DNA of 64,000 nucleotides from Misgurnus anguillicaudatus (lineage: Eukaryota; Chordata; Actinopteri; Cypriniformes; Cobitidae): contig NC_073342.2 in the NCBI RefSeq assembly GCF_027580225.2, positions 14,335,501 through 14,399,500 on the forward strand, in the 5' to 3' direction. Under the pieces are notes generated by a model. That model searched no databases. It was not told where the DNA came from and was given only the letters and a program-made list of their open reading frames with translations. Positions 59,301 to 59,316 of the stretch are shown in pieces. A program made the translations under genes and the position numbers. The number at the start of each line of letters is the position of its first letter. The stretch's first letter is position 1.

Positions 59301-59316
59301 AGCAACAGGGGAGAAC
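2031..59316 (-). CDS. lrp5: lrp5, Wnt co-receptor, exons 2a to 22 (partial gene; span contains introns)
   Basis: LDL receptor-related protein 5 is a single-pass plasma-membrane receptor that pairs with Frizzled to pass canonical Wnt signals to Axin/GSK3; it also binds sclerostin and DKK1. Twenty-two exons, described one by one below, splice in frame and give about 1503 residues of roughly 1615. Domain order is propeller 1 (exons 2a-4), EGF1 (5), propeller 2 (6-8), EGF2 (9), propeller 3 (9-12), EGF3 (12), propeller 4 (13-16), EGF4 (17), three LDLR-A (18-19), membrane helix (20), tail (20-22). Most exon lengths equal the human LRP5 lengths as I remember them (397, 172, 217, 290, 227, 185, 324, 191, 210, 126, 237, 111, 98). 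Missing are exon 1 (signal peptide, promoter) and exon 23 (remaining PPPSP motifs, stop). LRP6 is excluded by the LRP5-type tail. No frameshift or stop was seen in any exon. Confidence 0.97.
2260..2402 (-). CDS. lrp5: lrp5 exon 21, serine-rich juxtamembrane tail
   Basis: 143 bp, phase 1 to 0. It encodes [15 protein letters not shown] followed by [20 protein letters not shown] and KGAFYPQ. This part lies between the membrane and the first PPPSP box and contains the conserved [10 protein letters not shown] motif and a serine run seen in both LRP5 and LRP6. Acceptor TTTGGCAG|GT, donor CCGCAG|GTACTG. Intron 20 to its right is only 71 bp. Confidence 0.95.
2474..2707 (-). CDS. lrp5: lrp5 exon 20, transmembrane helix
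   Basis: 234 bp, phase 1 to 1. It encodes a short extracellular stalk ([14 protein letters not shown]), one hydrophobic helix ([20 protein letters not shown]) and the start of the tail ([20 protein letters not shown], then [12 protein letters not shown]). This is the segment that separates LRP5 from LRP6, whose tail reads quite differently here. The plus-strand frame over it (2526-2735) is a shadow. Confidence 0.96.
2815..2925 (-). CDS. lrp5: lrp5 exon 19, third LDLR class A repeat
   Basis: 111 bp, phase 1 to 1, the standard one-module LDLR-A exon. It encodes [14 protein letters not shown], then [17 protein letters not shown]. The six cysteines and the calcium-binding D-x-S-D-E acidic cluster are intact. 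Acceptor CCCATCAG|CC, donor TTCTGTG|GTACGT. Confidence 0.96.
3089..3325 (-). CDS. lrp5: lrp5 exon 18, LDLR class A repeats 1 and 2
   Basis: 237 bp, phase 1 to 1. It starts [19 protein letters not shown] and holds two complete LDLR-A modules (second: [13 protein letters not shown] ... [10 protein letters not shown]). Both keep the SDE calcium cage. Two overlapping frames are listed on this strand; the correct one reads [20 protein letters not shown]. Acceptor CTTTCAG|AA, donor GCGACA|GTACGT. Confidence 0.96.
3566..3908. mobile_element. Non-autonomous hAT-like element in intron 17
   Basis: 343-bp inverted-repeat element. The left end reads TAGTACTGGCAAAGATT and the right end, reversed, TAGTGCTGGGCAAAGATT. 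Both flanks carry the same 8 bases, GTATATTT (3558-3565 and 3909-3916), a perfect 8-bp target duplication as hAT transposases make. The interior is AT-rich with ATTAATCGCAT motifs near both ends. The same family sits at 40849-41209. No coding capacity. Confidence 0.88.
3990..4115 (-). CDS. lrp5: lrp5 exon 17, fourth EGF-like module
   Basis: 126 bp, phase 1 to 1. It encodes [20 protein letters not shown], then [19 protein letters not shown], a complete six-cysteine EGF module closing propeller 4. It is nearly identical to the human module. Acceptor TTTACAG|CA, donor TGTGGAG|GTACAT. An overlapping minus-strand frame (3927-4169) is out of frame with the gene. Confidence 0.96.
4366..5180. mobile_element. 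815-bp palindromic (fold-back) element in intron 16
   Basis: The left arm (GATAATTTACTCACCACA, then TTATCCAAAATGTTGATGTC) is repeated inverted at the right (GACATCAACATTTTGGATGA, then GGTGATGAGTAAATTATC). Each arm is about 300 bp with scattered mismatches; the unpaired centre around 4680-4880 contains GACGTCA-like GC-richer sequence. This is MITE structure without a transposase. The minus-strand frame at 4513-4752 lies inside the left arm and is not a gene. Confidence 0.85.
5259..5468 (-). CDS. lrp5: lrp5 exon 16, end of propeller 4
   Basis: 210 bp, phase 1 to 1. It encodes [20 protein letters not shown], then [19 protein letters not shown] and the GIHAVE segment before EGF4. The YWTD-type blade motif is YWID here, as in human LRP5. 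The GC-rich codon use allows long antisense frames at 5244-5525, which are shadows. Confidence 0.96.
5469..6029. other. Intron 15: no gene seen
   Basis: 561 bp of AT-rich intron between exons 16 and 15. Short frames on both strands have no recognisable content. I see no clear repeat boundary in it. Confidence 0.7.
6030..6220 (-). CDS. lrp5: lrp5 exon 15, propeller 4 blades
   Basis: 191 bp, phase 2 to 1. It encodes [20 protein letters not shown], then [18 protein letters not shown] and [18 protein letters not shown]. Two blade motifs are present in divergent form (YFTT, FWAD), as in the human protein. Acceptor CTGACAG|GTACATG, donor CTGTCTG|GTAAGT. Confidence 0.96.
6221..7498. other. Intron 14, left part: no gene seen
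   Basis: About 1.3 kb of single-copy-looking AT-rich intron. The 119-residue plus frame at 6403-6762 has no recognisable domain, composition typical of AT-rich noncoding DNA, and no supporting splice context. Confidence 0.65.
7499..8115. repeat. Two abutting palindromic MITE units in intron 14
   Basis: ACACTGCAAAAAATTATTTT at 7500 and the inverted TCACTTTTTGCAGTGC near 7753 bound a 270-bp palindrome containing TTTTTGTCTTGTTTTCAGTA and its complement. A second related unit follows from 7768 (ACACTGCCAAAAATGAC) to about 8110, with inner inverted arms around CAAAAAATCTGCCACTGGGG and CCCATTGGCAGATTTTTTGC. The same TCTAAAAACTAGACTTATTTTCTT block appears three times. These are common fish CACTGCAAAAAA-type repeats. 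Confidence 0.8.
8116..9065. other. Intron 14, right part: no gene seen
   Basis: Contains a short repeat remnant near 8160-8220 (AAGTTAATCCAACTTTTACTTTTTAAAGTG) and a less AT-rich tract at 8460-8660 that looks single-copy. The plus frame at 8930-9283 mostly runs antisense to exon 14. Confidence 0.6.
9066..9268 (-). CDS. lrp5: lrp5 exon 14, propeller 4 blades
   Basis: 203 bp, phase 0 to 2. It starts [20 protein letters not shown] and continues [20 protein letters not shown] and [18 protein letters not shown] is the blade motif, as YWTC/FWTC in mammals. Acceptor TTCTTCAG|GAG, donor AAAGG|GTAAGG. Confidence 0.96.
9433..9629 (-). CDS. lrp5: lrp5 exon 13, start of propeller 4
   Basis: 197 bp, phase 1 to 0. 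It encodes [20 protein letters not shown], then [20 protein letters not shown] and SRDDGNQ. The blade motif is YWVD, the same as human LRP5. Acceptor CTCTACAG|CG, donor AATCAG|GTAACA. Intron 13 to its left is 164 bp. Confidence 0.96.
10111..11569. mobile_element. Terminal-inverted-repeat element carrying the 22-bp minisatellite (intron 12)
   Basis: The left end AGTGCGTTCACACCAAATGC (10112) and the right end, read reversed, TGTGCGTTCACACCAGATGC (about 11566) form an inverted pair followed by GAATGAAG on each side. Nearly all of the interior is minisatellite. I could not find a convincing target duplication, so the exact ends are uncertain. A related element end is at 45600-45640. Confidence 0.7.
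10355..11260. repeat. 22-bp minisatellite, about 40 copies
   Basis: The unit is GAATGGAGAGAATTTCACGC plus GC, near-identical for long stretches (10540-10770, 10840-11070). A second module, CTGTCTACTAAAAATCTTTC, interrupts it at about 10411, 10780, 11083 and 11166, giving a higher-order pattern. Since 22 is not a multiple of 3 and the unit lacks stops in this orientation, all three plus frames stay open and give a 22-residue periodic peptide. This explains the 220-, 106- and 100-residue frames here; none is a credible gene. Confidence 0.95.
11786..12109 (-). CDS. lrp5: lrp5 exon 12, end of propeller 3 and EGF3
   Basis: 324 bp, phase 1 to 1. It encodes [59 protein letters not shown] and the EGF module ([15 protein letters not shown] ... 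[16 protein letters not shown]). All six EGF cysteines are present. Acceptor TTCTCAG|GT, donor TGCAGCT|GTAAGT. Confidence 0.96.
12185..12369 (-). CDS. lrp5: lrp5 exon 11, propeller 3 blades
   Basis: 185 bp, phase 2 to 1. It encodes [40 protein letters not shown] and [14 protein letters not shown]. Human has [20 protein letters not shown] at the same place. Intron 11 on the left is only 75 bp, so a long frame reads through exons 11 and 12. Confidence 0.96.
12370..13342. other. Intron 10: no gene seen
   Basis: 973 bp. There is a MITE remnant near 13165-13215 (CACACTGCACTTTAAAAAGT, AGTTGGATCAACTTAAAGG). The rest appears single-copy. The 106-residue plus frame at 12533-12853 has no recognisable domain. 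Confidence 0.6.
13343..13569 (-). CDS. lrp5: lrp5 exon 10, propeller 3 blades
   Basis: 227 bp, phase 0 to 2. It encodes [40 protein letters not shown] and [18 protein letters not shown], then [15 protein letters not shown]. The match to human LRP5 is close. Acceptor TCTCGCAG|ACC; donor AATGG|GTACAT is off-consensus after GT. Confidence 0.96.
13570..14090. other. Intron 9: no gene seen
   Basis: 521 bp without recognisable coding or repeat structure apart from an A-run near 13801. The adjoining donor of exon 9 (AAG|GTGATT) is weak beyond GTGA. Confidence 0.65.
14091..14380 (-). CDS. lrp5: lrp5 exon 9, EGF2 and start of propeller 3
   Basis: 290 bp, phase 1 to 0. It starts [20 protein letters not shown], has [16 protein letters not shown] (end of EGF2), then [39 protein letters not shown] and IYWTDISTK. 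Six EGF cysteines are intact. Acceptor ATCATCAG|GT. Confidence 0.96.
14473..14689 (-). CDS. lrp5: lrp5 exon 8, end of propeller 2
   Basis: 217 bp, phase 0 to 1. It encodes [40 protein letters not shown] and [19 protein letters not shown]. Human has [20 protein letters not shown]. Intron 8 to the left is 92 bp; intron 7 to the right is 23 kb. Confidence 0.96.
14690..15323. other. Intron 7, left edge: no gene seen
   Basis: AT-rich intronic DNA with poly-A/T stretches around 14930-15030. Short frames have no recognisable content. Confidence 0.6.
15324..15691. mobile_element. Non-autonomous hAT-like element (TAGGGCTGCACGATT ends)
   Basis: 368 bp. The left end TAGGGCTGCACGATTGATTA pairs with the right end, reversed TAGGGCTGCACAATTATGAC. 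Flanking 8-mers ACTGCATA (15316-15323) and ACTGTATA (15692-15699) differ by one base, consistent with an aged hAT target duplication. Contains AATCGCAATTACAAT motifs; no coding capacity. Confidence 0.85.
15807..16216. mobile_element. Palindromic MITE, TTAAAGGAAAACACCACCG family, copy 1
   Basis: 410 bp, flanked by TTAA on both sides. The left arm AAAGGAAAACACCACCGTTT and the right arm AAACGATGGTGTTTTCCTTT are inverted copies over most of their length; the centre holds CCCATTCATTCCTATGGCTC and its complement. Two further copies lie at 37276-37650 and 43052-43472. Confidence 0.85.
16217..18327. other. Intron 7: no gene seen (about 2.1 kb)
   Basis: Contains a GA microsatellite at 16776-16808, a G-run at 17919-17928 and a tract at 17330-17530 with repeated ACGTATTTTACTAGG and CGTACGAATTCATACGAATT motifs that looks like an old repeat. 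The plus frame at 16979-17212 starts with a cysteine-rich string but shows no family resemblance or splice support. Confidence 0.5.
18328..19192. mobile_element. Inverted-repeat element split by a second element
   Basis: The left end TAAGGGGGCGTGTACACAAA and the right end, reversed TTTAGGGGGTGTGTACACAA, form a terminal inverted repeat. It is interrupted at 18462-18936 by a separate element. Its interior (TCCCGCCCCTCCTC ... GTGATTGGATGG ... GGACATTGACGA, 18976-19025) is shared with the hAT-like element at 55283-56004. Exact outer ends are approximate. Confidence 0.7.
18462..18936. mobile_element. Non-autonomous element, CAGTGTTGGGG family
   Basis: 475 bp with inverted ends CAGTGTTGGGGGTAAC and, reversed at the right, CAGTGTTGGGGAAAGTTAC, and many GTAAC/GTTAC repeats inside. 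Perfect 8-bp target duplication GTCGTTGA at 18454-18461 and 18937-18944. It sits inside the element at 18328-19192, so it is the younger insertion. Confidence 0.9.
19270..20451. mobile_element. Inverted-repeat element, CAGGGCTCAAAATT ends
   Basis: 1182 bp. Left end CAGGGCTCAAAATTAAC; right end reversed CAGGGCTCGAAATTGCGACC. Five flanking bases CCATT are repeated on both sides (19265-19269, 20452-20456). The interior has short inverted runs such as TTGGTAGCACTGGTGCTCCC with GGGAGCACCAGC-like sequence and GGTCGCATATGCGACC. The frames at 19682-19980 and 20205-20466 are inside it and show no transposase motif. Confidence 0.72.
20452..24058. other. Intron 7: 3.6 kb without a recognisable gene
   Basis: Mostly single-copy-looking sequence. 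A fragment of a cyprinid repeat with GGTTGCTAGG and ATTGCTATG motifs is at 22392-22432. Frames on either strand (for example 20562-20894, 20982-21296, 23544-23852) lack domains and codon bias. Sequence with low repeat content at 20570-20860 and 23440-23860 could be conserved noncoding DNA, but that cannot be judged without alignment. Confidence 0.5.
24600..25500. repeat. Minisatellite of about 55-60 bp, interrupted
   Basis: The unit contains GAGTGCGCTTGCCGGCCGCG, CGTCTATTATATTTTAAATA and AACTTGAGCGCGTCTTTT. Two to three copies lie left of an insertion (24600-24738) and about four to five right of it (25230-25500). The 72-residue plus frame at 25372-25590 comes from this repeat. Confidence 0.88.
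24739..25229. mobile_element. Palindromic element inserted in the minisatellite
   Basis: 491 bp with inverted ends: left GTGTTGTGTCGAACTCAGTT, then CCCCCTATGTTTCCC; right, reversed, GTGTTGTGTCGAAGTCTGTT, then CCCCCTATGTTCCCC. Further in, TTTAGTGTAGTGCTTTTATA and AAACACTACACTGAAGG also pair. It cuts a CTTGCCGGCCGCGCGTC unit, so it arrived after the minisatellite had expanded. The minus frame at 24845-25093 lies in its AT-rich loop. Confidence 0.85.
26416..27214. mobile_element. TTAA-bounded element with piggyBac-like termini, containing a nested MITE
   Basis: The left end TTAACTCTTTCCCCGCCATT and the right end, reversed, TTAACTCATTTCCTGCCAGC. TTAA at each side is the target typical of piggyBac-type insertion. 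The repeated phrase CGCCATTGACGAGTTATCTC is near the left end; a relative of the same end is at 40300-40325. No transposase. About 420 bp of it is the nested element at 26617-27035. Confidence 0.72.
26617..27035. mobile_element. Palindromic MITE with TA flanks
   Basis: The arms run CACTATAAAAAAATTCCGTA on the left and, reversed at the right, CACTGTAAAAAAAAATCTGT; the inner arms share AGAGTTTGTTCAAAGT, TCTTTATCTTTACAGAATAA and AATGCTTTGCATAAGGCTTT-like blocks. Flanking TA dinucleotides suggest a Tc1/mariner-type MITE. It is nested in the 26416-27214 element. Confidence 0.82.
27215..28384. other. Intron 7: no gene seen
   Basis: About 1.2 kb, AT-rich to 27550 and then single-copy-looking. Frames at 27678-27860 and 28209-28541 show no domain. 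Confidence 0.55.
28385..28720. repeat. 163-bp direct tandem duplication
   Basis: GACAGATGTGGGACGATGAT at 28385 recurs at 28548 as GACAGATGTGGGACAATGAT, followed in both by GCGCGTCCCTGAGGAAATTA, GATTGTAGTGGCAACAGCAG and GAGAGTGCCAGAGGTCACAG. A third copy starts at 28710 (GACAGATATGAG) and fades out. The copies differ at about one base in ten. Confidence 0.9.
28721..30882. other. Intron 7: no gene seen (2.2 kb)
   Basis: 28790-28990 contains degenerate CCAGCTTGACCACC-type repeats. 29150-30480 looks single-copy with balanced base composition. Frames at 29450-29707, 29801-30089 and 30139-30447 have no recognisable domain and no splice support. This is one of the longer repeat-poor tracts in intron 7, so regulatory DNA is possible but unproven. 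Confidence 0.5.
31041..32262. mobile_element. Inverted-repeat element inserted in a TA run
   Basis: The left end TCGCTGTCCGATGAAACTCA, then CGTATGT, and the right end, reversed, TCGTCGCTGCCTGATGAAAC, then TCACGTATGT, are inverted copies. TATATA lies on both outer sides, so it landed in the AT-rich core of the older element. No open frame longer than 72 residues. Confidence 0.75.
32263..32357. repeat. (TA)n microsatellite, about 46 units
   Basis: An uninterrupted TA dinucleotide run directly to the right of the 31041-32262 element. Probably expanded from the AT-rich centre of the older hAT-like copy. Confidence 0.97.
32437..35170. other. Intron 7: no gene seen (2.7 kb)
   Basis: Contains a CACTGTAAAAAAGT-type MITE remnant at 33536-33776 (inverted ends ACTGTAAAAAGTAAAAGTT and ACCTTTACTTTTTTACAATG). 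32660-33330 and 34160-34990 are repeat-poor with balanced composition. Frames in both are under 82 residues and not recognised. Confidence 0.5.
35220..35300. repeat. hAT-like element fragment (GGGGCTGGGCAATATGG end)
   Basis: GGGGCTGGGCAATATGGCC followed by AAAAATTATCAAG and ATCAGTCGATATTGATAATT, a familiar fish hAT-type terminus. The opposite end is not evident. The ATAT-rich tract at 35150-35210 (CCGATATATTG, CCGATATATCGGCTGATAT) is probably from a related copy. Confidence 0.6.
35336..35640. repeat. 305-bp near-perfect palindrome
   Basis: Arms of about 100 bp (35336-35437 and 35538-35640) are inverted copies with few mismatches. The left has AGTAGGCAGTATCCAGGTGT, AGCCACAGTAGCAATGCAAC; the right has GTTGCATTGCTACTGTGGCT, ACACCTGGATACTGCCTACT. 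They flank a loop of about 100 bp containing CAAGATGGCCGCC. Opposed frames on the two strands share a C-terminal peptide only because of the symmetry. Confidence 0.92.
35641..36993. other. Intron 7: no gene seen
   Basis: 35800-35875 is a fragment ending TTGGTGAACTATTCCTTTAA, the end of a TTAAAGGGATAGTTCACC-type MITE. The rest looks single-copy. Frames up to 90 residues have no recognisable content. Confidence 0.55.
36994..37236. mobile_element. MITE, TTAAAGGGATAGTTCACCC family
   Basis: 243 bp. The left end TTAAAGGGATAGTGCACCCA and the right end, reversed, TTAAAGGGATAGTTCACCCA are inverted, with TTAA at each outer edge. This family is very common in cyprinid genomes. A second copy end lies at 43504 and a third fragment at 56135-56157. 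Confidence 0.88.
37276..37650. mobile_element. Palindromic MITE, TTAAAGGAAAACACCACCG family, copy 2
   Basis: Same family as 15807-16216: GAAAACACCACCGTTTTTCA on the left and TATTGAAAAACGATG on the right. The centre (about 37425-37520) has been replaced by foreign sequence beginning CAGGGTTTCCCGCAGCACAT. The copy stops 88 bp before exon 7. Confidence 0.82.
37739..37910 (-). CDS. lrp5: lrp5 exon 7, propeller 2 blades
   Basis: 172 bp, phase 2 to 0. It encodes [39 protein letters not shown] and [13 protein letters not shown]. Human LRP5 ends the exon with the same [11 protein letters not shown]. Acceptor TTACGCAG|GTACATG, donor ATTGAG|GTAAAT. Confidence 0.96.
37942..38326. mobile_element. MITE, TTAAAGGTGCAGTGTGT family (intron 6)
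   Basis: 385 bp. The left end TTAAAGGTGCAGTGTGTCAT and the right end, reversed, TTAAAGGTGCAGTGTGTACA are inverted. It fills most of the 547-bp intron 6, starting about 30 bp beyond exon 7. Frames inside it are not genes. Confidence 0.88.
38336..38426. repeat. Fish interspersed repeat fragment next to the exon 6 donor
   Basis: TACATTTATATAGCGCTTTT, then CTGCAGCACTCAAAGCATTT and GGGGATTCTCCTCAACCACC: a phrase seen in many teleost repeats. It ends about 30 bp from the exon 6 splice donor. Confidence 0.7.
38458..38854 (-). CDS. lrp5: lrp5 exon 6, start of propeller 2
   Basis: 397 bp, phase 1 to 2. It encodes [80 protein letters not shown] and [15 protein letters not shown]. Length and sequence match the human exon closely. 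Acceptor TTTTCAG|GT, donor AACGG|GTATGT. Confidence 0.97.
38855..40297. other. Intron 5, left part: no gene seen
   Basis: 1.4 kb with little recognisable repeat. 39300-39800 is balanced in composition and contains CTAATCAAAGGC at 39608, a possible TCF/LEF core, but a single short match is weak evidence. Frames at 39544-40068 show no domain. Confidence 0.5.
40298..41600. mobile_element. Large fold-back element with an hAT-like insert at its centre
   Basis: Left arm about 40370-40848, right arm about 41218-41600, inverted copies. Matching landmarks are CCAATCACAGCACTGGCGCT, CCTTCCGCCAGCTTCTG, TTGGTCAGGTGAGTAG (left) / TTGGTCAGGTAAGTAC (right, reversed), AAGATAGGAATGTGACTGT, TTTTCACGTGTCCGTGGCAC and CTTGGGATTGGGGTTAG. 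The left arm has an extra GC-rich block (CTCCCCGCCCCCGAGCG). A piggyBac-like end fragment (TTAACTCTTTCGCCGCCATT) precedes the left arm. The element at 40849-41209 is inserted at the centre. Confidence 0.8.
40849..41209. mobile_element. Non-autonomous hAT-like element, TAGTGCTGGGCAAAGATT family
   Basis: 361 bp. Both ends read TAGTGCTGGGCAAAGATTAA, then TCGCAATTAATCGCAT. Perfect 8-bp target duplication GTTTATTT at 40841-40848 and 41210-41217. Near-identical arms and perfect duplication suggest a fairly recent insertion. Same family as 3566-3908. Confidence 0.92.
41601..42123. other. Intron 5, right part: no gene seen
   Basis: 523 bp of single-copy-looking intron. The 70-residue plus frame at 41695-41907 has no domain. 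Confidence 0.55.
42124..42255 (-). CDS. lrp5: lrp5 exon 5, first EGF-like module
   Basis: 132 bp, phase 1 to 1. It encodes [20 protein letters not shown], then [20 protein letters not shown]. The six cysteines fit the module closing propeller 1. The plus-strand frame at 42104-42292 is antisense shadow. Acceptor CTCCACAG|TT, donor AACCAG|GTGACT. Confidence 0.96.
42256..43051. other. Intron 4, left part: no gene seen
   Basis: About 0.8 kb. Frames at 42483-42734 and 42618-42836 overlap on opposite strands and show no domain. No clear repeat. Confidence 0.55.
43052..43472. mobile_element. Palindromic MITE, TTAAAGGAAAACACCACCG family, copy 3
   Basis: The left end AAGGAAAACACCACCGTTTT and the right end AAAAAACGTGGTGTTTTTCTTT are inverted. 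The centre holds CATACATTCCTATGGCCC and GGAATGAATGGGGCTAGGCT. It is more diverged than copy 1. Confidence 0.82.
43504..44030. mobile_element. TTAAAGGGATAGTTCACCC-type element with a nested inverted repeat
   Basis: Starts TTAAAGGGATAGTTCACCCA at 43504. Around 43612-43855 an inner inverted pair (GAGTTTCGTTGCAAAACGAG and CTCGTTTTGCAATGAAACTC) marks a separate short insertion. Sequence to the right (AATGGTAGTAAATGGTGCTT, CATCCTTCACAGAAGTAATC) is a familiar cyprinid repeat body. The right boundary is not defined. Confidence 0.65.
44031..45350. other. Intron 4, middle: no gene, old repeats
   Basis: Fragments include a short stem (CCACACCCCCACAGATTAAT with GTGGGGGTTGC, 44467-44493) and a TTTGCACTACAGCCCTCTAC / GACTAAACTCCGCCCAC block at 45015-45087 resembling a known fish repeat. 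Frame 44485-44739 has no domain. Confidence 0.5.
45351..45640. mobile_element. Inverted-repeat element fragment, CTGTGGGTTCACACCAGATG end
   Basis: The right end, reversed, CTGTGGGTTCACACCAGATG, then CGAGTTTAAC, is clearly related to the ends of the 10111-11569 element. The left end (GCTACCTACACACCAAACGT) is weaker. The interior is rich in CGCG and CTCGC motifs. The 90-residue plus frame here is repeat-derived. Confidence 0.6.
45947..46143 (-). CDS. lrp5: lrp5 exon 4, end of propeller 1
   Basis: 197 bp, phase 2 to 1. It encodes [40 protein letters not shown] and [16 protein letters not shown]. Two minus-strand frames overlap it; the frame with [11 protein letters not shown] is correct. Acceptor AAAACAG|GGAG, donor CAAACA|GTAAGT. 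Confidence 0.96.
46144..47590. other. Intron 3, left part: no gene seen
   Basis: 1.4 kb, repeat-poor from 46300 to 47200 with balanced composition; this is among the best noncoding-conservation candidates in the window, judged only by appearance. Frames on both strands are unrecognised. Confidence 0.5.
47602..47975. mobile_element. Non-autonomous hAT-like element, TAGGGCTGTGCAAAAATATCG
   Basis: 374 bp. Left end TAGGGCTGTGCAAAAATATC; right end reversed TAGGGCTGGGTATTGGCAAG. Perfect 8-bp target duplication CCCACAAA at 47594-47601 and 47976-47983. Contains TATCGTATCG-type motifs and a 24-bp stem (TGCAGCTTTCAAAGAGCTGC). Confidence 0.9.
48405..49112. mobile_element. Inverted-repeat element with nested repeat, GGTTCCCACACCTTG ends
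   Basis: The left end AAGGTTCCCACACCTTGGTA, AATTCAAGGACC and the right end, reversed, CAGGGTTCCCATGGGTCCTT, GAAATCCTTGAAAG pair loosely. Inside at 48545-48815 lies another repeat with CAGTTCCCTTTCGAGGGAAC and CAGTTACATACGTAACCCGA. No target duplication was identified. Confidence 0.65.
49173..50309. mobile_element. 1137-bp hAT-like element, TAGGGGTGTAACGGTACG ends
   Basis: Left end TAGGGGTGTAACGGTACGTG; right end reversed TAGGGGTGTAACGGTACGCA. Perfect 8-bp target duplication AGCATAAG at 49165-49172 and 50310-50317. Subterminal GAACCGGACCGTTTCGGTTC and ACCGAACCGTGGCTTC motifs repeat. A 130-residue plus frame (49403-49795) lies inside but shows no transposase signature; the element is probably non-autonomous. 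Confidence 0.92.
50318..51323. other. Intron 3, right part: no supported gene
   Basis: About 1 kb. Holds the longest unexplained plus-strand frame outside repeats, 50765-51193 (142 residues). It has no recognisable domain, no homology I know, and ordinary intronic composition around it. Otherwise single-copy-looking. Confidence 0.5.
51324..51521 (-). CDS. lrp5: lrp5 exon 3, propeller 1 blades
   Basis: 198 bp, phase 2 to 2. It encodes [40 protein letters not shown] and [17 protein letters not shown]. The glycine after TDW appears to be the position mutated in the human high-bone-mass G171V allele; it is wild type here. Acceptor TTCTCAG|GTACATG, donor GGCCG|GTGAGT. Confidence 0.97.
51522..51977. 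other. Intron 2, left edge: no gene seen
   Basis: 456 bp of single-copy-looking intron next to exon 3, with a T-run at 51752-51762. Confidence 0.6.
51978..52340. mobile_element. MITE, TTAAAGGTGCTCTAAGCGAA family
   Basis: 363 bp. Left end TTAAAGGTGCTCTAAGCGAA; right end reversed TTAAAGGCGCTCTAAGCGAA; TTAA at both edges. The minus frame 51989-52228 lies inside it and is not a gene. Confidence 0.88.
52558..53056. mobile_element. Non-autonomous hAT-like element, TAGGGGTGTTCATTTCG
   Basis: 499 bp. Left end TAGGGGTGTTCATTTCGATA; right end reversed TAGAGGTGTAATAATACATC. Target duplication CTGATCAT (52550-52557) and CTGATCAA (53057-53064), one mismatch. Contains CGATGCATCATATCG-type motifs. Confidence 0.85.
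53065..53925. other. Intron 2, middle: no gene seen
   Basis: 0.86 kb. The tract around 53220-53290 has a short inverted pair (GCAGGGCATTAAACAG / AACAGAAACAATGCCCTG). Frames at 53511-53865 on both strands are unrecognised. Confidence 0.5.
53928..55137. repeat. 27-28-bp minisatellite, about 44 copies in variant blocks
   Basis: The unit is of the type GCCCGACTGCCTCGCAGCC plus GGGTTTGAA. Variants are grouped: GCCTCGCAG copies first (to about 54130), then GCCTCCCAG, then TTTTAGGCCCGACTGGCTCC (about 54240-54350), mixed copies, and finally GCCTGGGTTTAAAGCGGACT (about 54790-55137). The left edge reads GCTGGTTAGCTGGTTTAAGC, a motif of common fish minisatellites. No open frame of note. Confidence 0.96.
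55283..56004. mobile_element. Non-autonomous hAT-like element, TAGGGATGCACCGAATCC
   Basis: 722 bp. Left end TAGGGATGCACCGAATCCAG; right end reversed TAGGGATGCACCGAATCCAG. Perfect 8-bp target duplication CAAATAAC at 55275-55282 and 56005-56012. Subterminal GATTCGGCCGAA repeats. The interior (TCCCGCCCCTCCTCCACTGT, GACATTGACGAGC) is shared with 18976-19025. The 135-residue minus frame is repeat-derived. Confidence 0.93.
56060..56160. repeat. Fragment of TTAAAGGGATAGTTCACCC-type MITE
   Basis: CACCTGGGATGGCATGAGGG, TGAGTAAATAAT and TTGAGTGAACTGTTCCTTTA make the right terminus of this family; the left end is absent. Confidence 0.7.
56161..57685. other. Intron 2: no gene seen
   Basis: 1.5 kb, largely single-copy-looking. 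A stretch with C-runs lies at 56840-56940. Frames of up to 75 residues are unrecognised. Confidence 0.5.
57697..57969. repeat. Fish repeat ending CATGATATGTCCCCTTTAA
   Basis: TAGGTGTAAGCAGAAATGTG, CATCACAAGGGGAGCCAA and TTTTCATGATATGTCCCCTT are characteristic of a MITE common in zebrafish-like genomes. Only the right end is clear. Confidence 0.6.
58449..58668 (-). CDS. lrp5: lrp5 exon 2b, propeller 1 blades
   Basis: 220 bp, phase 1 to 2. It starts [20 protein letters not shown] and continues [40 protein letters not shown] and [14 protein letters not shown]. It is the right-hand part of mammalian exon 2. The peptide [10 protein letters not shown] has no counterpart in human LRP5 as I recall it. 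Acceptor GTCTTGCAG|TTATG, donor CCATAG|GTGAGT. Confidence 0.95.
58669..59115 (-). other. lrp5: Extra intron splitting exon 2 (phase 1, 447 bp)
   Basis: Reads GTAAGATCAT at its 5' end and CTTGTCTTGCAG at its 3' end on the minus strand. I see no terminal inverted repeat or target duplication, so it is not an obvious recent transposon. Exon 2 is uninterrupted in mammalian LRP5 and LRP6 as far as I know. Confidence 0.85.
59116..59316 (-). CDS. lrp5: lrp5 exon 2a, start of the mature protein
   Basis: 201 bp, phase 1 to 1. It encodes [40 protein letters not shown] and [17 protein letters not shown]. The first blade motif is FWTD. NVS is an N-glycosylation sequon at the place of the human NQT. The upstream signal-peptide exon is not in the window. 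Acceptor ATCCTCAG|GT, donor TCTCCCT|GTAAGA. Confidence 0.96.
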
